Below, piece after piece: positions 19,602-30,275 of a DNA stretch of 64,000 bases. Every line of letters starts with the position of its first letter. The stretch's first letter is position 1. Source of the DNA: an uncultured Mesonia sp. (lineage in GTDB: Bacteria > Bacteroidota > Bacteroidia > Flavobacteriales > Flavobacteriaceae); NCBI GenBank assembly GCA_947494545.1, contig CANLVH010000001.1, positions 248,001 through 312,000 of the forward strand, in the 5' to 3' direction. Under the pieces are notes generated by a model. It was not told the DNA's origin. It did no database searches and worked only from the letters and a program-made list of their open reading frames with translations. The position numbers were made by a program, and so were the translations under genes.

Positions 19602-22600
19602 ATGAAAAACTTATCCTCTCTAGCAAGCATTTCGAGCTGTATATTATTAATGTTCGGATTGCTCTCAATGCCTATAAACGCGCAAGCCCCAACTACTCCG
19701 TCAAGCAACTTGACTTTTTCAAGTATTGATGGTAATCGTTTTAGATTAAATTTTACAAAAGGAGATGGCGCAGAGAGAATTGTTATTGCAAAAGCAAATT
19801 CTCCTGTTACAGCTGTTCCGGTAGATGGAACCGATTATCTTGCTGATGATTTTGGAGAGGGCAACGAAATTGCCCCGGGTGAGTTTGTAGTGTATAAAGG
19901 CTCTTATAACAAGCCTACTATAGTGGGTTTGGACCATTCTACCACCTATCATCTTAAAATTTATGAATTTAATGGCAGTAGTTTTTCTACAGAATATTTG
20001 ACTTCCAGTTTTTTAGAAGGTAGTCAAGCTACACTTACCTATCCTACAACTCAGGCAAGTAACATTAGTTTTAGCAACGTAGTGGGAAGTGAGATGACCG
20101 TTAACTGGAATAATGGTAACGGTTCCGGCCGTATTCTCATTGCTCGGGCAAATACTCCGGTAGATGTAGAGCCGCAAGATTTGGTGAATTATAGCAGTCC
20201 CTATTACAATAATTTTGGTATTTCCAGTTACGAAATTGGCACTGGAAATTATGTAGTTTATTCAGGAAGTGAAAGCAGCACAGATGTCATAGACCTCGCT
20301 CCCAATACCACTTATCACTTCGCTCTATTTGAATATAATGGTAACTCCGGTAAAGTATATTTAACTTCTACTTCTGCTTCAAATCCAGCCCCTCCGGCAA
20401 CAGGCAACCAAGCAACAAGCGCTTTTCCTACTTTAAATGCTTCCAATATGACATTTAGTTCTATTGATGGAGATAGACTTCGGTATAGGGTAAATAGTAG
20501 TTCTGTTGGAAACGGTGAAAAAAGATTAATTATTGCCAAAGCGGGAAGTCCGGTAACCGCAGTTCCCGTAGATGGTAATGAATATACAGACGATAATACT
20601 TTTGGAAACGGAGAGGAAATAGCGCCCGACGAGTTTGTAGTTTTTAGTGGTAGCGCTACAGGTACGCAATATCTTTCTGGCTTGCAACCCCATACTACCT
20701 ATTATTTTAAAGTATATGAGTATAATGGCAGTGAGGCCAATACCTTTTATCTAAAAACCAGTGATACCAATGGCGATCCTGTTTTAGAAGCTAATCAAGC
20801 AACTATTACTTATCCTACCACCCAAGCCAGTAATATTACTTTTAGTGATATTATGGTTACTAGTATGAATGTTAATTGGACTAATGGCGATGGTGCTGGA
20901 CGTATATTAATTGCGCGTGCAGATAGTCCCGTAGATGTAGAGCCCCAAGATTTAGTGAATTATAATAGTCCGTACTATAATGATTTTGGTGTTTCCAATT
21001 ATGAAATTGGTTCTGGAAATTATATAATTTATATAGGAAATGGCAGTGGAACAGATATTAATTCTTTAGAACCTAATACTACCTATCATTTCGCATTATT
21101 TGAGTATAATGGTAATAGCGGTAGGGTATACTTGACTTCAACATCTACAAGCAATCCTACTCCCGGCGCTACGGCAAGTCAAGTTACAGATGGTTATACT
21201 GCCCCAACAGTTAATGCTAACAATATGACCTTTAGTTCTATTGACGGCAATAGGCTTCGCTACAGGGTAAATAATAGTTCTGTCGGCAATGGCGAAAGTA
21301 GGTTAATTATTGCCAAAGCGGGAAGTCCCGTTACGGCAGTACCCACAGATGGAATTGAATATACAGGCGATAATTATTTTGGAAACGGAGATGAAATAGC
21401 TCCCGGTGAATTTGTAGTTTATAGTGGCAGCTCTACTGGTACGCAATATCTCTATGATTTACAACCGCATACCACTTATTATTTTAAAGTATATGAATTT
21501 AATAGTAGTGGTTCAGAAACGCTTTACTTAACTACAAACGATACCAATGGCGATCCTGTTTTAGAAGCTAATCAAGCAACTATTACTTATCCTACCACCC
21601 AATCCAGTAATATTACTTTTAGTGATATTATGGTTACTAGTATGAATGTTAATTGGACTAATGGCGATGGTGCTGGACGTATATTGATAGCACGGGCAGA
21701 TAGTCCCGTAGATGTAGAGCCCCAAGATTTAGTGAATTATAGTAGTCCGTACTATAATGATTTTGGTGTTTCCAATTATGAAATTGGTTCTGGAAATTAT
21801 ATAATTTATATAGGAAATGGCAGTGGAACAGATATTAATTCTTTAGAACCTAATACTACCTATCATTTCGCATTATTTGAGTATAATGGTAATAGCGGTA
21901 GGGTATACTTGACTTCAACATCTACAAGCAATCCTACTCCCGGCGCTACGGCAAGTCAAGTTACAGATGGTTATACTGCCCCAACAGTTAATGCTAACAA
22001 TATGACCTTTAGTTCTATTGATGGCAATAGGCTTCGCTACAGGGTAAATAATAGTTCTGTCGGCAATGGCGAAAGTAGGTTAATTATTGCCAAAGCGGGA
22101 AGTCCCGTTACGGCAGTACCCACAGATGGTAATGAATATACAGGCAACAACTATTTTGGAAACGGAGATGAAATAGCTCCAGACGAATTTGTAGTTTATA
22201 GCGGCAGCTCTACCGGTACGCAATATCTTTATGACTTACAACCGCATACCACTTATTATTTTAAAGTATTTGAATTTAATAGTAGTGGAACCGAGACCAT
22301 TTATTTAACAACAACAGATACCAATGGCGATCCTGTTTTAGAAACTACTCAAGCAACTGTTACTTATCCCACCGTACAAACCGGGAATGTTTTTGTGAAT
22401 AGTAAAACCACAACTTCCTTCAACATAAATTGGACGAACGGCAATGGGGTAAGACGTATTTTGGTCGCTAGAGAAAACGAACCCGTAAATGCCGAACCAC
22501 AAGATTTGGAGGGTTACAGTTCTTATAGTGGAGGTTTTGGAAATCCATCTTATGAAATTGGTACTGGAAATTATGTACTTTATGATGGAAGCGGAACTTC

Positions 22601-25600
22601 AGATAACGTAACTAATTTACAACCGGGCACTAATTATCATTTTGCTCTTTTTGAATATAATGGAAGTTCAGGAAAAGTCTATTTAAGGCCAGGCTATACT
22701 TTTGAAGCCGAAACTTTTGGGGCGACACCAACCACGCAGGTTTCCAATGTCAATTTTGCGGAAATTGGCGCAACTTCAATGCAGGTTAATTTGACCCGCG
22801 GAAATGGCTCCTCCCGTATAGTAATAGCAAAAAAAGGAGCTCCTGTAGATGTACAACCTTTAGATAATACTGCTTATTTGGCTAATGCCGAATTTGGTGC
22901 AGGACAAGAAATAGGCTCTAATAATTTTGTGGTTTATAATGGGACAGATCAGGAGTTTCAACTTTCTAATTTAGAGGAGAACAGTACCTACCATTTTGCG
23001 TTTTTTGAATATGCCATTAATCAAAATAATGAACTTTATCTAACACCTGGCGAAACAGCTTCCCAAGCCACACCAGCTCCGCCAACTGTCGTATCTAGTA
23101 ATTTTAGTTATTCACGTCCTTGTGATAGCGACCTAATTTTAAATTGGACATCAGGAAACGGGCAAGGTCGTGTAGTTATCTTGAGTGAATCTCCTTTAAA
23201 TACCACGCCATCTAACGCGACCAATTATAATGCAAATTTCGGGTATGGCTTAGGAGATGCTATTGGTAATGGTTATGTGGTCTATAATGGTGGCGGAAAT
23301 TTGGTTCCCCCTAATTTACTGCAAGCATCAACCAATTACTACGTTAACATTTACGAATATAATGGTACTAAAACCGACCCAATTTTTAACATGACACCTT
23401 TACAAGGCTTTATAGGAGACATAACAGCTCCTAATGCAACTTGTAACGATATTCAAGTAATTTTAGACGAAGATGGTAATGCTACTATTACTCCAGAAGA
23501 TGTTGGTACCATACCCACAGGCGATTGTGGTACTGTTACAGCAAACATAGATGTAGATACTTTTAATTGCGCTAACTTGGGTCCTAACGATGTTACTTTC
23601 ACCATTACCGATTCTGATGGTAATACAAACTCATGTATAAGTGTAGTAACTGTGGTAGATGAGACAGCGCCAACTGTAAACACTAAAAACATTACTATTC
23701 AACTCCAAGCAGATGGTAACGCAACTATTGCTGAAGATGCTGTTAATGACGGTTCTACAGATGCTTGCGGATCATTAACTTTTGAAACAGATATTACTGC
23801 TTTTGATAGCGGAGATATAGGCGAAAACACAGTAACGCTAACCGTAACAGATGGAAGCGGTAATGCAAGCTCTGCTACAGCTGTAGTAACCGTAATAGAT
23901 ATTGCTGCGCCAATAAATGATGCATTATGCGATGCCGTTTTCTTGCCAATAGGAGTTAGTTCTAATGGTGATGCCTATTCTAATATAGGTGCAACAGTAC
24001 AACCTGGAGAAACAAACGGAACTTGTTGGGGAGGAGCTGTTAATCTACAAACAGTTTGGTTTAGTTTTGAAGCTCCGGCCAGCGGTAATGTTATAGTGAG
24101 TACTAATATAGCAGGAGGTTCTTTAAACGACACGCAAATTGCCATTTACGAGGCTGCCGGAGATTGTAACAACTTAACAACCTTGGGTAATGAACTTGCA
24201 TGTAATGATGATGCCAATGCAGGCGTAAAAGCCGAAACAACCGTTACAGCTCTTACACCAGGTAATACTTATTATGTTCAGGTAGATGGAAATAATATCC
24301 AAACGGGTACTTTTGGGATAGAAATAATAGATGCCGGATGTATTGATCCGTCTAACTTATTACTAAATGAAAAAACAGATACCACAGCCAATATTTCTTG
24401 GACAGCTAATAGTTCAGAAACCAATTGGATTGTAAAATATAGTAACATTCTCAATTTTGATCCAGAAACTACAGGTAATTTAGAAACGGCGAGTGGTTCT
24501 CCAACTATTCAATTAAATGGTCTAAGCGCCAATACCACGTACGAATTTTACGTAAAAGCGAATTGCGGTAATGGGGAAGAAAGTGACTTTGTTGGACCGT
24601 TAGAATTTACCACAGATTGTCTTGGCTCTCCTAATCTCTCTTTTTTAGGTACGGGAGAATTCCAAAATAGTGTTGTTTCGCCTACCCAAGGCACACCGGA
24701 AACTACCTATGAGTTTGCCGTAGTCTATATCAACGAAGATGGCGTAATGCCACCATACGGATTTCCACGAGTGGTACTTGATTATGAAGATAACGGAAGT
24801 TTTACGAATACAAACGATAGATCGGTTATTTTATCTCCAGCAGATCCAACCGATAACAACACGATAGATGGTAAAGTTTATGTTGGTTCTATTAGTCAGT
24901 TGCCATCCGGTACCAACTGGCAAATTTATGTGCAAGTACAAGCAGATGGGTGTGAGACGCAAATAGGTCCTTTTAATGCGCCAAATGTTTTAATTGCCCC
25001 AGATCTAGAAATTTTTGCCAATGATATTGTTTTTGATAATCCTAATCCAGAGGTTTCGTCTCCGTTGCAAATTACTGCCACCATTCATAATAATTCAGAT
25101 ATGCCGGCAGAAAATTTCGTTGCGCACCTTGAAAATCAAAACGAACCCGCCGCGGTTTATCCAGATATAATGGTAGATTATTTAGGACCACAAGAAAGTA
25201 TAGACGTAGTTTGGAATATAACTACTCCTGCAGATCCATCGTGGAACCCTATGGAAGTATTTATAGACCATACAAATGTAATTGCAGAGTCAAACGAATT
25301 AAATAATAGGGCAATGCGACCATTTATTAATGGCGATTATAACCTTCCGGGAGCAATTAATATAGAAGCATCCGTTAGTCCTAGTGTTGTACAATTGCCT
25401 TCAGGATATAGCAAGGTTTCTATATCTGGTCACGCTTATTATACAGATACGGCGGTTGAGTTACAAGATTCTACAGTTGCCGGAGCTACGGTAACTTTTG
25501 TAAATCCGATAACGGGAAATCAAGAGCAAACACATACCAATGCCAATGGGTATTTCTCTTTTCAAACTCATAAAGGTTCCCAGCCGGGCGTTTATACAGC

Positions 25601-28600
25601 TCCGGTAGAAGTTACAGATTTTACCTTAACCGCAGAAACCCCAATTACTTGGGAACTAGTTCAAGGGCCGTGCCTTAAAGACTTACGAGCAAAAATTAAT
25701 CTTTTTGATAACAACATTCTTGTTGGAGAGTCTATTTCTGGAGAAGTGGTAGTTTCTAATGCGGGTTGCCAAGCTATTGGTATAGAAACAATATTAGAAA
25801 TGGATCAAACCGGAGGTTTACCGCTTATTAACGATGTAACGCTTCCGCCATTAGAACCAGGAGAGTCTTATACGTATAGTTTTACAGCAGAATTCAATAC
25901 AGAGGGTATTTACTACATTACGGCAATGGCAGATGCAGGTTCTTTAATACAAGAATCTTCAGAAAACAACAACTTTGCAAATAGTACCATTATTGTAAAT
26001 CCTGCTATTCCAGATATCACTCCGGTAGGAAGCGCCTCTTTAGGTACAAAATACTTATGTAATGCTAGTGCCACACAGAGTTTTGGAATAAGAAACGTTG
26101 GCTATGTAGCTACCGGGGCTTTTGATAATACCATAGAAGTATATTATGAAGGTTCTTTAGAAGAAACATTTACAAGAACCGTTCAAAACATAGAAGCGGG
26201 ACAGAGTACGTCGGTTTCTATTCCTTACCAATACGCGCAAACGGGAAATTATAGCTTTGTGTTAAAATGCGATGTTCCCTTACCAAATGGGGCAGTAACT
26301 GAAATTTTAGAAACCAATAATCAAAATAACTATACTATTGATATTATTGAATGTAAAGCAGATTTATATATAGCTTCCAGTTGCGACTTGATTGTAAATC
26401 CAATAGATCCGGAGGTTCCTGGTAGTGTAACCTATGCTGTAGACGTACGTAATAAAGGTAATGCTATGGCAACCGCCCCCGTAGAACTGCGCTTTGTTTT
26501 AAGTAACGGAGAGGTTTATAATCTTGTTCATAACCAAGATATTTTACCGGGTCAGACGGTTACTTTTACTACAAATTCAGTTCCTGCATTAAGTTCCGGA
26601 AACGTGCAACTTACGGCAACTGTAGATCCAAACGAGCTTTTAGAGGATGCAAATCGTACTAATAACACCAAAGCAGAAACTTTATGTTACGAATTTACCC
26701 CGGTTGAGCGTTGTGGTTATGATTTTTGGAACGGAACTTATCATGAAAACGAGTCAACGCAACTGGCCGTTGGCATAAAAGCAGAACATTTATACCAAGC
26801 TTCTGAAGTAAAAGTGCGTTTTGAAGTAAGCGGACCCGGCATTTCCGGGTGGGCATTGTTGGGAGACGCAACAGTTCAAAATGTAAAAAACTGCCATGGT
26901 TGTCCATATAGTGCTGCACTTCCTACACCATTTGTATTTAACCAAACCGGAGTGTATTCTTTTAGAATGACAACAGATCCGGATAATGAATACTCTGAGT
27001 GTAATGAGGGTAATAATGTATTGATAAAAGAAGTAAACGTCGCCAACAAACCAGACATGCGTGTATTATCAGAATATATTAACCCTACTTTGCTTAATCC
27101 AGATCCGGGAGAAGCTATATTCCTAGATATTTCTTACGAAAATATTGGTTATTCTAATATTGACGATGAGATGGATCTTACTATATTAATAGACAATCAA
27201 GAGCATGCGGTGGTGCAAAATGTTTCGGGACTTATTAAAAATACAACCAATACCATTGCAGTACCAATTTCTTACTCTTCAGAAGAAGTAGGGCTTCACG
27301 TTATTCGCGCAATAATAGATTCTAATCTGGAAGTTAATGATGCTAACAGAAGCAACAATGAGGCTACCCGTTCATTTATTGTTGGCGAGGCAGCAAACTT
27401 ATTTTTTGATGATTTTTATGTCTCCAACGAAATTCCGAATATAGGTGAAACCATAAATATAGAAGCTCTTATTGAAAACAATGGCGAGATAGATGTAAAT
27501 GCAGATGTATTGTTTTCCTATATTTCTAATACCGGGGATACACTTGCAATTGCAACCAAACCGGTCAATTTAACCAGCGGTGCTAATCAAGCGGTTTCAC
27601 TTCCGTGGAATGTTCAGCAAAGTCCAACAACCATTGTAGCAGAAATTATCAATACGTCAGAATTAGAATTTGATTATAACGATAACTTTGCCTCTGCGCA
27701 ATTAAATAGTTTTACTATTTCTATAGCGGCAACACCAGCTTGTGAAGAACAATATCTGGGAAGCTTAACGGCCGAAGCGAGTAACGGAACAGCACCTTAT
27801 TCTTATAATTGGAGTAATGGAGTTATAGGAGAGACCTTAGAGGCGCAAGCCGGCACTTATAGTGTAACTGTTATAGATGCTGCCGGAAGACAAGCCGTTG
27901 CTACGGGAATAATAGAAGAAGATAGCACTTGTACGCCGCCAACTTGTAGTTTATCTGCAGTAAGTTTTGAAATTCCTACAGAATGTGGTTCTAATACCGG
28001 TGTTTACACTACAAACTTGGTAGTAGCTTACGAAAACGAGCCCGCACAAGGTTTCATTACGGTAAATGGTACAAATTATTCCATAACCGGAAGTCCGCAA
28101 AGTTTTGCTGTAGATTTTACAGCCGGACCGGTAAATTATACGGTTTCCTTTACGGAAGAAAACAGCTGTAACTTAACTATTCCCACCGGTGTTGTGTTAG
28201 ATGCTTGTGGACAAGATGGTTATGTTTACCTAAATGACAACGATGGTTGGACGCCGAGCAATCCTAACATAGATCCCAATTTTACAGCCAGCGATAATAT
28301 TACGGTAATGGAAGGTACTGCCACGTTTACCACCAATATTGAAGCAAATGATATCAACGTAAATAGCGGTGCAACTTTAAACGTAGAGCAGGTATTAACG
28401 GTAAACGGTAATATTATCAACAATGGTAATTTTATATTTAAAAGTTCCGAAAATAAAAATGGAGAGTTAGCAGCAATACCTTCTACTTCGGTTATAACGG
28501 GAGAGTTTACCGTAGAACGTTATATGAGCGCAAACCGTTCTTACCGCTTTTTGAGTAGTCCGGTAACGAGCACGCAACCTATTCACGCCAATTGGCAAGA

Positions 28601-29963
28601 AGGAGCTACGAGTAACACAGATAACCCAAATCCGCATTACGGAACGCATATTACAGGAACCACTTCAGATCAAACCAATGGTTTTGATGCAACATTAACC
28701 GGAAATCCGTCCTTGTTTACTTTAGATGCAGTAAATCAACAATTTGTAAGCGTTCCTAATACCAATAATACTAACGTAACGGCTGGAGAAGGCTATTTAT
28801 TATTTGTGCGTGGTAGTCGTGCGGTAGATTTAATGAGTAACACCGCAATTGCAGATACCACAGTCTTACGAACTACAGGAGATTTGTATATTGGTGATAA
28901 GGTGCAAACCTCCAATTTGAGTAATGTAGCTGGCGAATTTAACTTGCTGGCCAACCCTTACCAAAGTACTATAGATGTTACAAATGTACTTGCAAATTCG
29001 CAAAACCTAAATGCAAATTATATTTACGTGTACGATCCAACTTTAGGTACTTATGGTTCTTACGTAACGGTAGATTTAAATAGCGGTGGTAATAGCTCCG
29101 GCTCAGAAGCTGATCAGTTTATGCAACCGGGACAAGCCGTACAAGTAGCAACTGCTGCAAACGGCGCTACATCTGTCTTGTTTTCTGAATCCGATAAAAC
29201 CCCAGGGCAACATACCAGTACTTTTAGACCGGAAAATCTTGTGGAGAACAATGCCCACATTACCGGCCAGCTTTTTACAGCAGAAAATTATAATTCTGGC
29301 GGAAAGTTACATGATAGTTTTGCAATCTTATTTGCTGCAGAATACGATAACGCCCTTAATAACCAAGATGCGGTAAAACCATTCAATTTTACAGAAAATA
29401 TAGGTATTGGCAGTATGGGTTCTGTATATAGTGTAGAACGCAGACAAGCTCCGTTAGATGGAGAACAAATTGCTTTGTTTACCAATAATTATGAACACCA
29501 AGCTTATATGTTGGTAATTACTACAGCTAATCTAGCGGAAAGTACCACTGCTTATCTTGTAGATTCCTTTACGGAAGAAGAAGTACTCTTAAGCAATGGA
29601 GAAAACACCATTAGTTTTAATGTACAGCTTGATAATAATGCAAGTATAGCAGTAGATAGATTTTATTTACGCTTTGAAGATGAAACTTTATCTACAGACA
29701 GTAATTTAGTAACTAATTATATAGAACTTTATCCAAACCCAACTAACGCACAAGAAGGTTTTTATCTGACTTCTTCTTTATGGAAAAACCAAGAAGTGAA
29801 AATAGATATTTGGGATTTATTTGGAAGATTGGTTTATAGCTCTCAAAAAAGGTTTTCAAACGGCAAACTGCACGTCAACCCCGGTCGTTTAGGCAACGGA
29901 ACTTACTTTCTAGAGATTGTACATGACGAGACACATACCATTAAACGATTTATAATCAAGTAA
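19602..29963 (+). CDS. Giant T9SS-secreted multidomain surface protein (Fn3-like, HYR, CARDB)
   Basis: The ATG at 19602 is chosen because it opens a signal peptide (MKNLSSLASIS... ending INAQA); 3453 aa result. In order (approximate bases): seven to eight Fn3-like modules of two alternating kinds (19690-23420); two HYR-like modules (DETAPTVNTKN; 23430-23910); a beta-sandwich prepeptidase-like module (23920-24340); Fn3 (24340-24620); about six CARDB-like modules, with a carboxypeptidase-regulatory-like insert near 25400-25650 (25000-27700); a SprB-repeat-like module (27720-27910); a flavobacterial pre-C-terminal region; and a type A T9SS sorting domain (LYPNPTNAQEGFYL to the end IKRFIIK). By analogy it is exported by T9SS and anchored or released at the surface as an adhesin; no catalytic domain is seen. 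Confidence 0.9.
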   Translation: MKNLSSLASISSCILLMFGLLSMPINAQAPTTPSSNLTFSSIDGNRFRLNFTKGDGAERIVIAKANSPVTAVPVDGTDYLADDFGEGNEIAPGEFVVYKGSYNKPTIVGLDHSTTYHLKIYEFNGSSFSTEYLTSSFLEGSQATLTYPTTQASNISFSNVVGSEMTVNWNNGNGSGRILIARANTPVDVEPQDLVNYSSPYYNNFGISSYEIGTGNYVVYSGSESSTDVIDLAPNTTYHFALFEYNGNSGKVYLTSTSASNPAPPATGNQATSAFPTLNASNMTFSSIDGDRLRYRVNSSSVGNGEKRLIIAKAGSPVTAVPVDGNEYTDDNTFGNGEEIAPDEFVVFSGSATGTQYLSGLQPHTTYYFKVYEYNGSEANTFYLKTSDTNGDPVLEANQATITYPTTQASNITFSDIMVTSMNVNWTNGDGAGRILIARADSPVDVEPQDLVNYNSPYYNDFGVSNYEIGSGNYIIYIGNGSGTDINSLEPNTTYHFALFEYNGNSGRVYLTSTSTSNPTPGATASQVTDGYTAPTVNANNMTFSSIDGNRLRYRVNNSSVGNGESRLIIAKAGSPVTAVPTDGIEYTGDNYFGNGDEIAPGEFVVYSGSSTGTQYLYDLQPHTTYYFKVYEFNSSGSETLYLTTNDTNGDPVLEANQATITYPTTQSSNITFSDIMVTSMNVNWTNGDGAGRILIARADSPVDVEPQDLVNYSSPYYNDFGVSNYEIGSGNYIIYIGNGSGTDINSLEPNTTYHFALFEYNGNSGRVYLTSTSTSNPTPGATASQVTDGYTAPTVNANNMTFSSIDGNRLRYRVNNSSVGNGESRLIIAKAGSPVTAVPTDGNEYTGNNYFGNGDEIAPDEFVVYSGSSTGTQYLYDLQPHTTYYFKVFEFNSSGTETIYLTTTDTNGDPVLETTQATVTYPTVQTGNVFVNSKTTTSFNINWTNGNGVRRILVARENEPVNAEPQDLEGYSSYSGGFGNPSYEIGTGNYVLYDGSGTSDNVTNLQPGTNYHFALFEYNGSSGKVYLRPGYTFEAETFGATPTTQVSNVNFAEIGATSMQVNLTRGNGSSRIVIAKKGAPVDVQPLDNTAYLANAEFGAGQEIGSNNFVVYNGTDQEFQLSNLEENSTYHFAFFEYAINQNNELYLTPGETASQATPAPPTVVSSNFSYSRPCDSDLILNWTSGNGQGRVVILSESPLNTTPSNATNYNANFGYGLGDAIGNGYVVYNGGGNLVPPNLLQASTNYYVNIYEYNGTKTDPIFNMTPLQGFIGDITAPNATCNDIQVILDEDGNATITPEDVGTIPTGDCGTVTANIDVDTFNCANLGPNDVTFTITDSDGNTNSCISVVTVVDETAPTVNTKNITIQLQADGNATIAEDAVNDGSTDACGSLTFETDITAFDSGDIGENTVTLTVTDGSGNASSATAVVTVIDIAAPINDALCDAVFLPIGVSSNGDAYSNIGATVQPGETNGTCWGGAVNLQTVWFSFEAPASGNVIVSTNIAGGSLNDTQIAIYEAAGDCNNLTTLGNELACNDDANAGVKAETTVTALTPGNTYYVQVDGNNIQTGTFGIEIIDAGCIDPSNLLLNEKTDTTANISWTANSSETNWIVKYSNILNFDPETTGNLETASGSPTIQLNGLSANTTYEFYVKANCGNGEESDFVGPLEFTTDCLGSPNLSFLGTGEFQNSVVSPTQGTPETTYEFAVVYINEDGVMPPYGFPRVVLDYEDNGSFTNTNDRSVILSPADPTDNNTIDGKVYVGSISQLPSGTNWQIYVQVQADGCETQIGPFNAPNVLIAPDLEIFANDIVFDNPNPEVSSPLQITATIHNNSDMPAENFVAHLENQNEPAAVYPDIMVDYLGPQESIDVVWNITTPADPSWNPMEVFIDHTNVIAESNELNNRAMRPFINGDYNLPGAINIEASVSPSVVQLPSGYSKVSISGHAYYTDTAVELQDSTVAGATVTFVNPITGNQEQTHTNANGYFSFQTHKGSQPGVYTAPVEVTDFTLTAETPITWELVQGPCLKDLRAKINLFDNNILVGESISGEVVVSNAGCQAIGIETILEMDQTGGLPLINDVTLPPLEPGESYTYSFTAEFNTEGIYYITAMADAGSLIQESSENNNFANSTIIVNPAIPDITPVGSASLGTKYLCNASATQSFGIRNVGYVATGAFDNTIEVYYEGSLEETFTRTVQNIEAGQSTSVSIPYQYAQTGNYSFVLKCDVPLPNGAVTEILETNNQNNYTIDIIECKADLYIASSCDLIVNPIDPEVPGSVTYAVDVRNKGNAMATAPVELRFVLSNGEVYNLVHNQDILPGQTVTFTTNSVPALSSGNVQLTATVDPNELLEDANRTNNTKAETLCYEFTPVERCGYDFWNGTYHENESTQLAVGIKAEHLYQASEVKVRFEVSGPGISGWALLGDATVQNVKNCHGCPYSAALPTPFVFNQTGVYSFRMTTDPDNEYSECNEGNNVLIKEVNVANKPDMRVLSEYINPTLLNPDPGEAIFLDISYENIGYSNIDDEMDLTILIDNQEHAVVQNVSGLIKNTTNTIAVPISYSSEEVGLHVIRAIIDSNLEVNDANRSNNEATRSFIVGEAANLFFDDFYVSNEIPNIGETINIEALIENNGEIDVNADVLFSYISNTGDTLAIATKPVNLTSGANQAVSLPWNVQQSPTTIVAEIINTSELEFDYNDNFASAQLNSFTISIAATPACEEQYLGSLTAEASNGTAPYSYNWSNGVIGETLEAQAGTYSVTVIDAAGRQAVATGIIEEDSTCTPPTCSLSAVSFEIPTECGSNTGVYTTNLVVAYENEPAQGFITVNGTNYSITGSPQSFAVDFTAGPVNYTVSFTEENSCNLTIPTGVVLDACGQDGYVYLNDNDGWTPSNPNIDPNFTASDNITVMEGTATFTTNIEANDINVNSGATLNVEQVLTVNGNIINNGNFIFKSSENKNGELAAIPSTSVITGEFTVERYMSANRSYRFLSSPVTSTQPIHANWQEGATSNTDNPNPHYGTHITGTTSDQTNGFDATLTGNPSLFTLDAVNQQFVSVPNTNNTNVTAGEGYLLFVRGSRAVDLMSNTAIADTTVLRTTGDLYIGDKVQTSNLSNVAGEFNLLANPYQSTIDVTNVLANSQNLNANYIYVYDPTLGTYGSYVTVDLNSGGNSSGSEADQFMQPGQAVQVATAANGATSVLFSESDKTPGQHTSTFRPENLVENNAHITGQLFTAENYNSGGKLHDSFAILFAAEYDNALNNQDAVKPFNFTENIGIGSMGSVYSVERRQAPLDGEQIALFTNNYEHQAYMLVITTANLAESTTAYLVDSFTEEEVLLSNGENTISFNVQLDNNASIAVDRFYLRFEDETLSTDSNLVTNYIELYPNPTNAQEGFYLTSSLWKNQEVKIDIWDLFGRLVYSSQKRFSNGKLHVNPGRLGNGTYFLEIVHDETHTIKRFIIK
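20764..22317 (+). repeat. Two tandem 777-bp (259-codon) repeats inside the giant gene
   Basis: Units 20764-21540 and 21541-22317 have exactly the same length and differ at only a small number of scattered positions. Each encodes one pair of Fn3-like modules. The next unit starts in register at 22318 but diverges after about 20 bases, and earlier modules are much less alike, so this pair was duplicated or homogenised recently. Loss or gain of a unit would keep the frame. Confidence 0.9.
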
Positions 29964-29974
29964 AAAATAAAAAC

Positions 29975-30193
29975 ATGAAGACAAAAAATAAAATAACTGT
30001 ATTTTTTAGGATACTCTTCGGTTTGCTGTTTTTTATAATTTTAACAGTGCCTGCCCAAGCGCAAATTCCGTTTCCGGGCGGAGATCCTAATGTTCCAGAT
30101 GTGCCGGCAGCTCCAATAAATGGTTTAGTGGGCTTAGCATTAATGGTGGGAGTTTATTTAGGAATTAAGAATTTCTGGAGAAATAATTCATAA
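29975..30193 (+). CDS. Small PID-CTERM-like protein after the T9SS gene
   Basis: The 72 aa comprise a signal peptide (hydrophobic stretch FFRILFGLLFFIILTVPAQA), a short Pro-rich middle (IPFPGGDPNVPDVPAAP) and a tail PINGLVGLALMVGVYLGIK followed by NFWRNNS. A Pro-Ile-(Asp/Asn)-Gly motif, a hydrophobic helix and a basic end resemble the Bacteroidota PID-CTERM sorting signal. It starts 11 bp after the giant gene and precedes a terminator, so the two are co-transcribed. Nearly all of it is sorting signals. What it does is unknown. Confidence 0.7.
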   Translation: MKTKNKITVFFRILFGLLFFIILTVPAQAQIPFPGGDPNVPDVPAAPINGLVGLALMVGVYLGIKNFWRNNS

Positions 30194-30215
30194 ACTAATT
30201 AATCTTTGTAAAAAA

Positions 30216-30250
30216 AAGAGGTCGTCTAAAAACAATTTAGGCGACCTCTT
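30216..30250. terminator. Bidirectional intrinsic terminator
   Basis: A 15-bp stem (30216-30230 with 30236-30250; one G-U) with a 5-base loop. An A run on the left and a T-rich stretch on the right let it serve both the plus-strand surface-protein operon and the convergent acyl-CoA dehydrogenase gene. Confidence 0.85.
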
Positions 30251-30275
30251 CTCTTATTTCTCTAAGTTTACTCTT

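Noticed and set aside
19469-19729. 86-codon plus-strand frame upstream of and overlapping the giant gene
   Set aside because: It runs into the signal-peptide region of the giant gene in another frame and has no motif.
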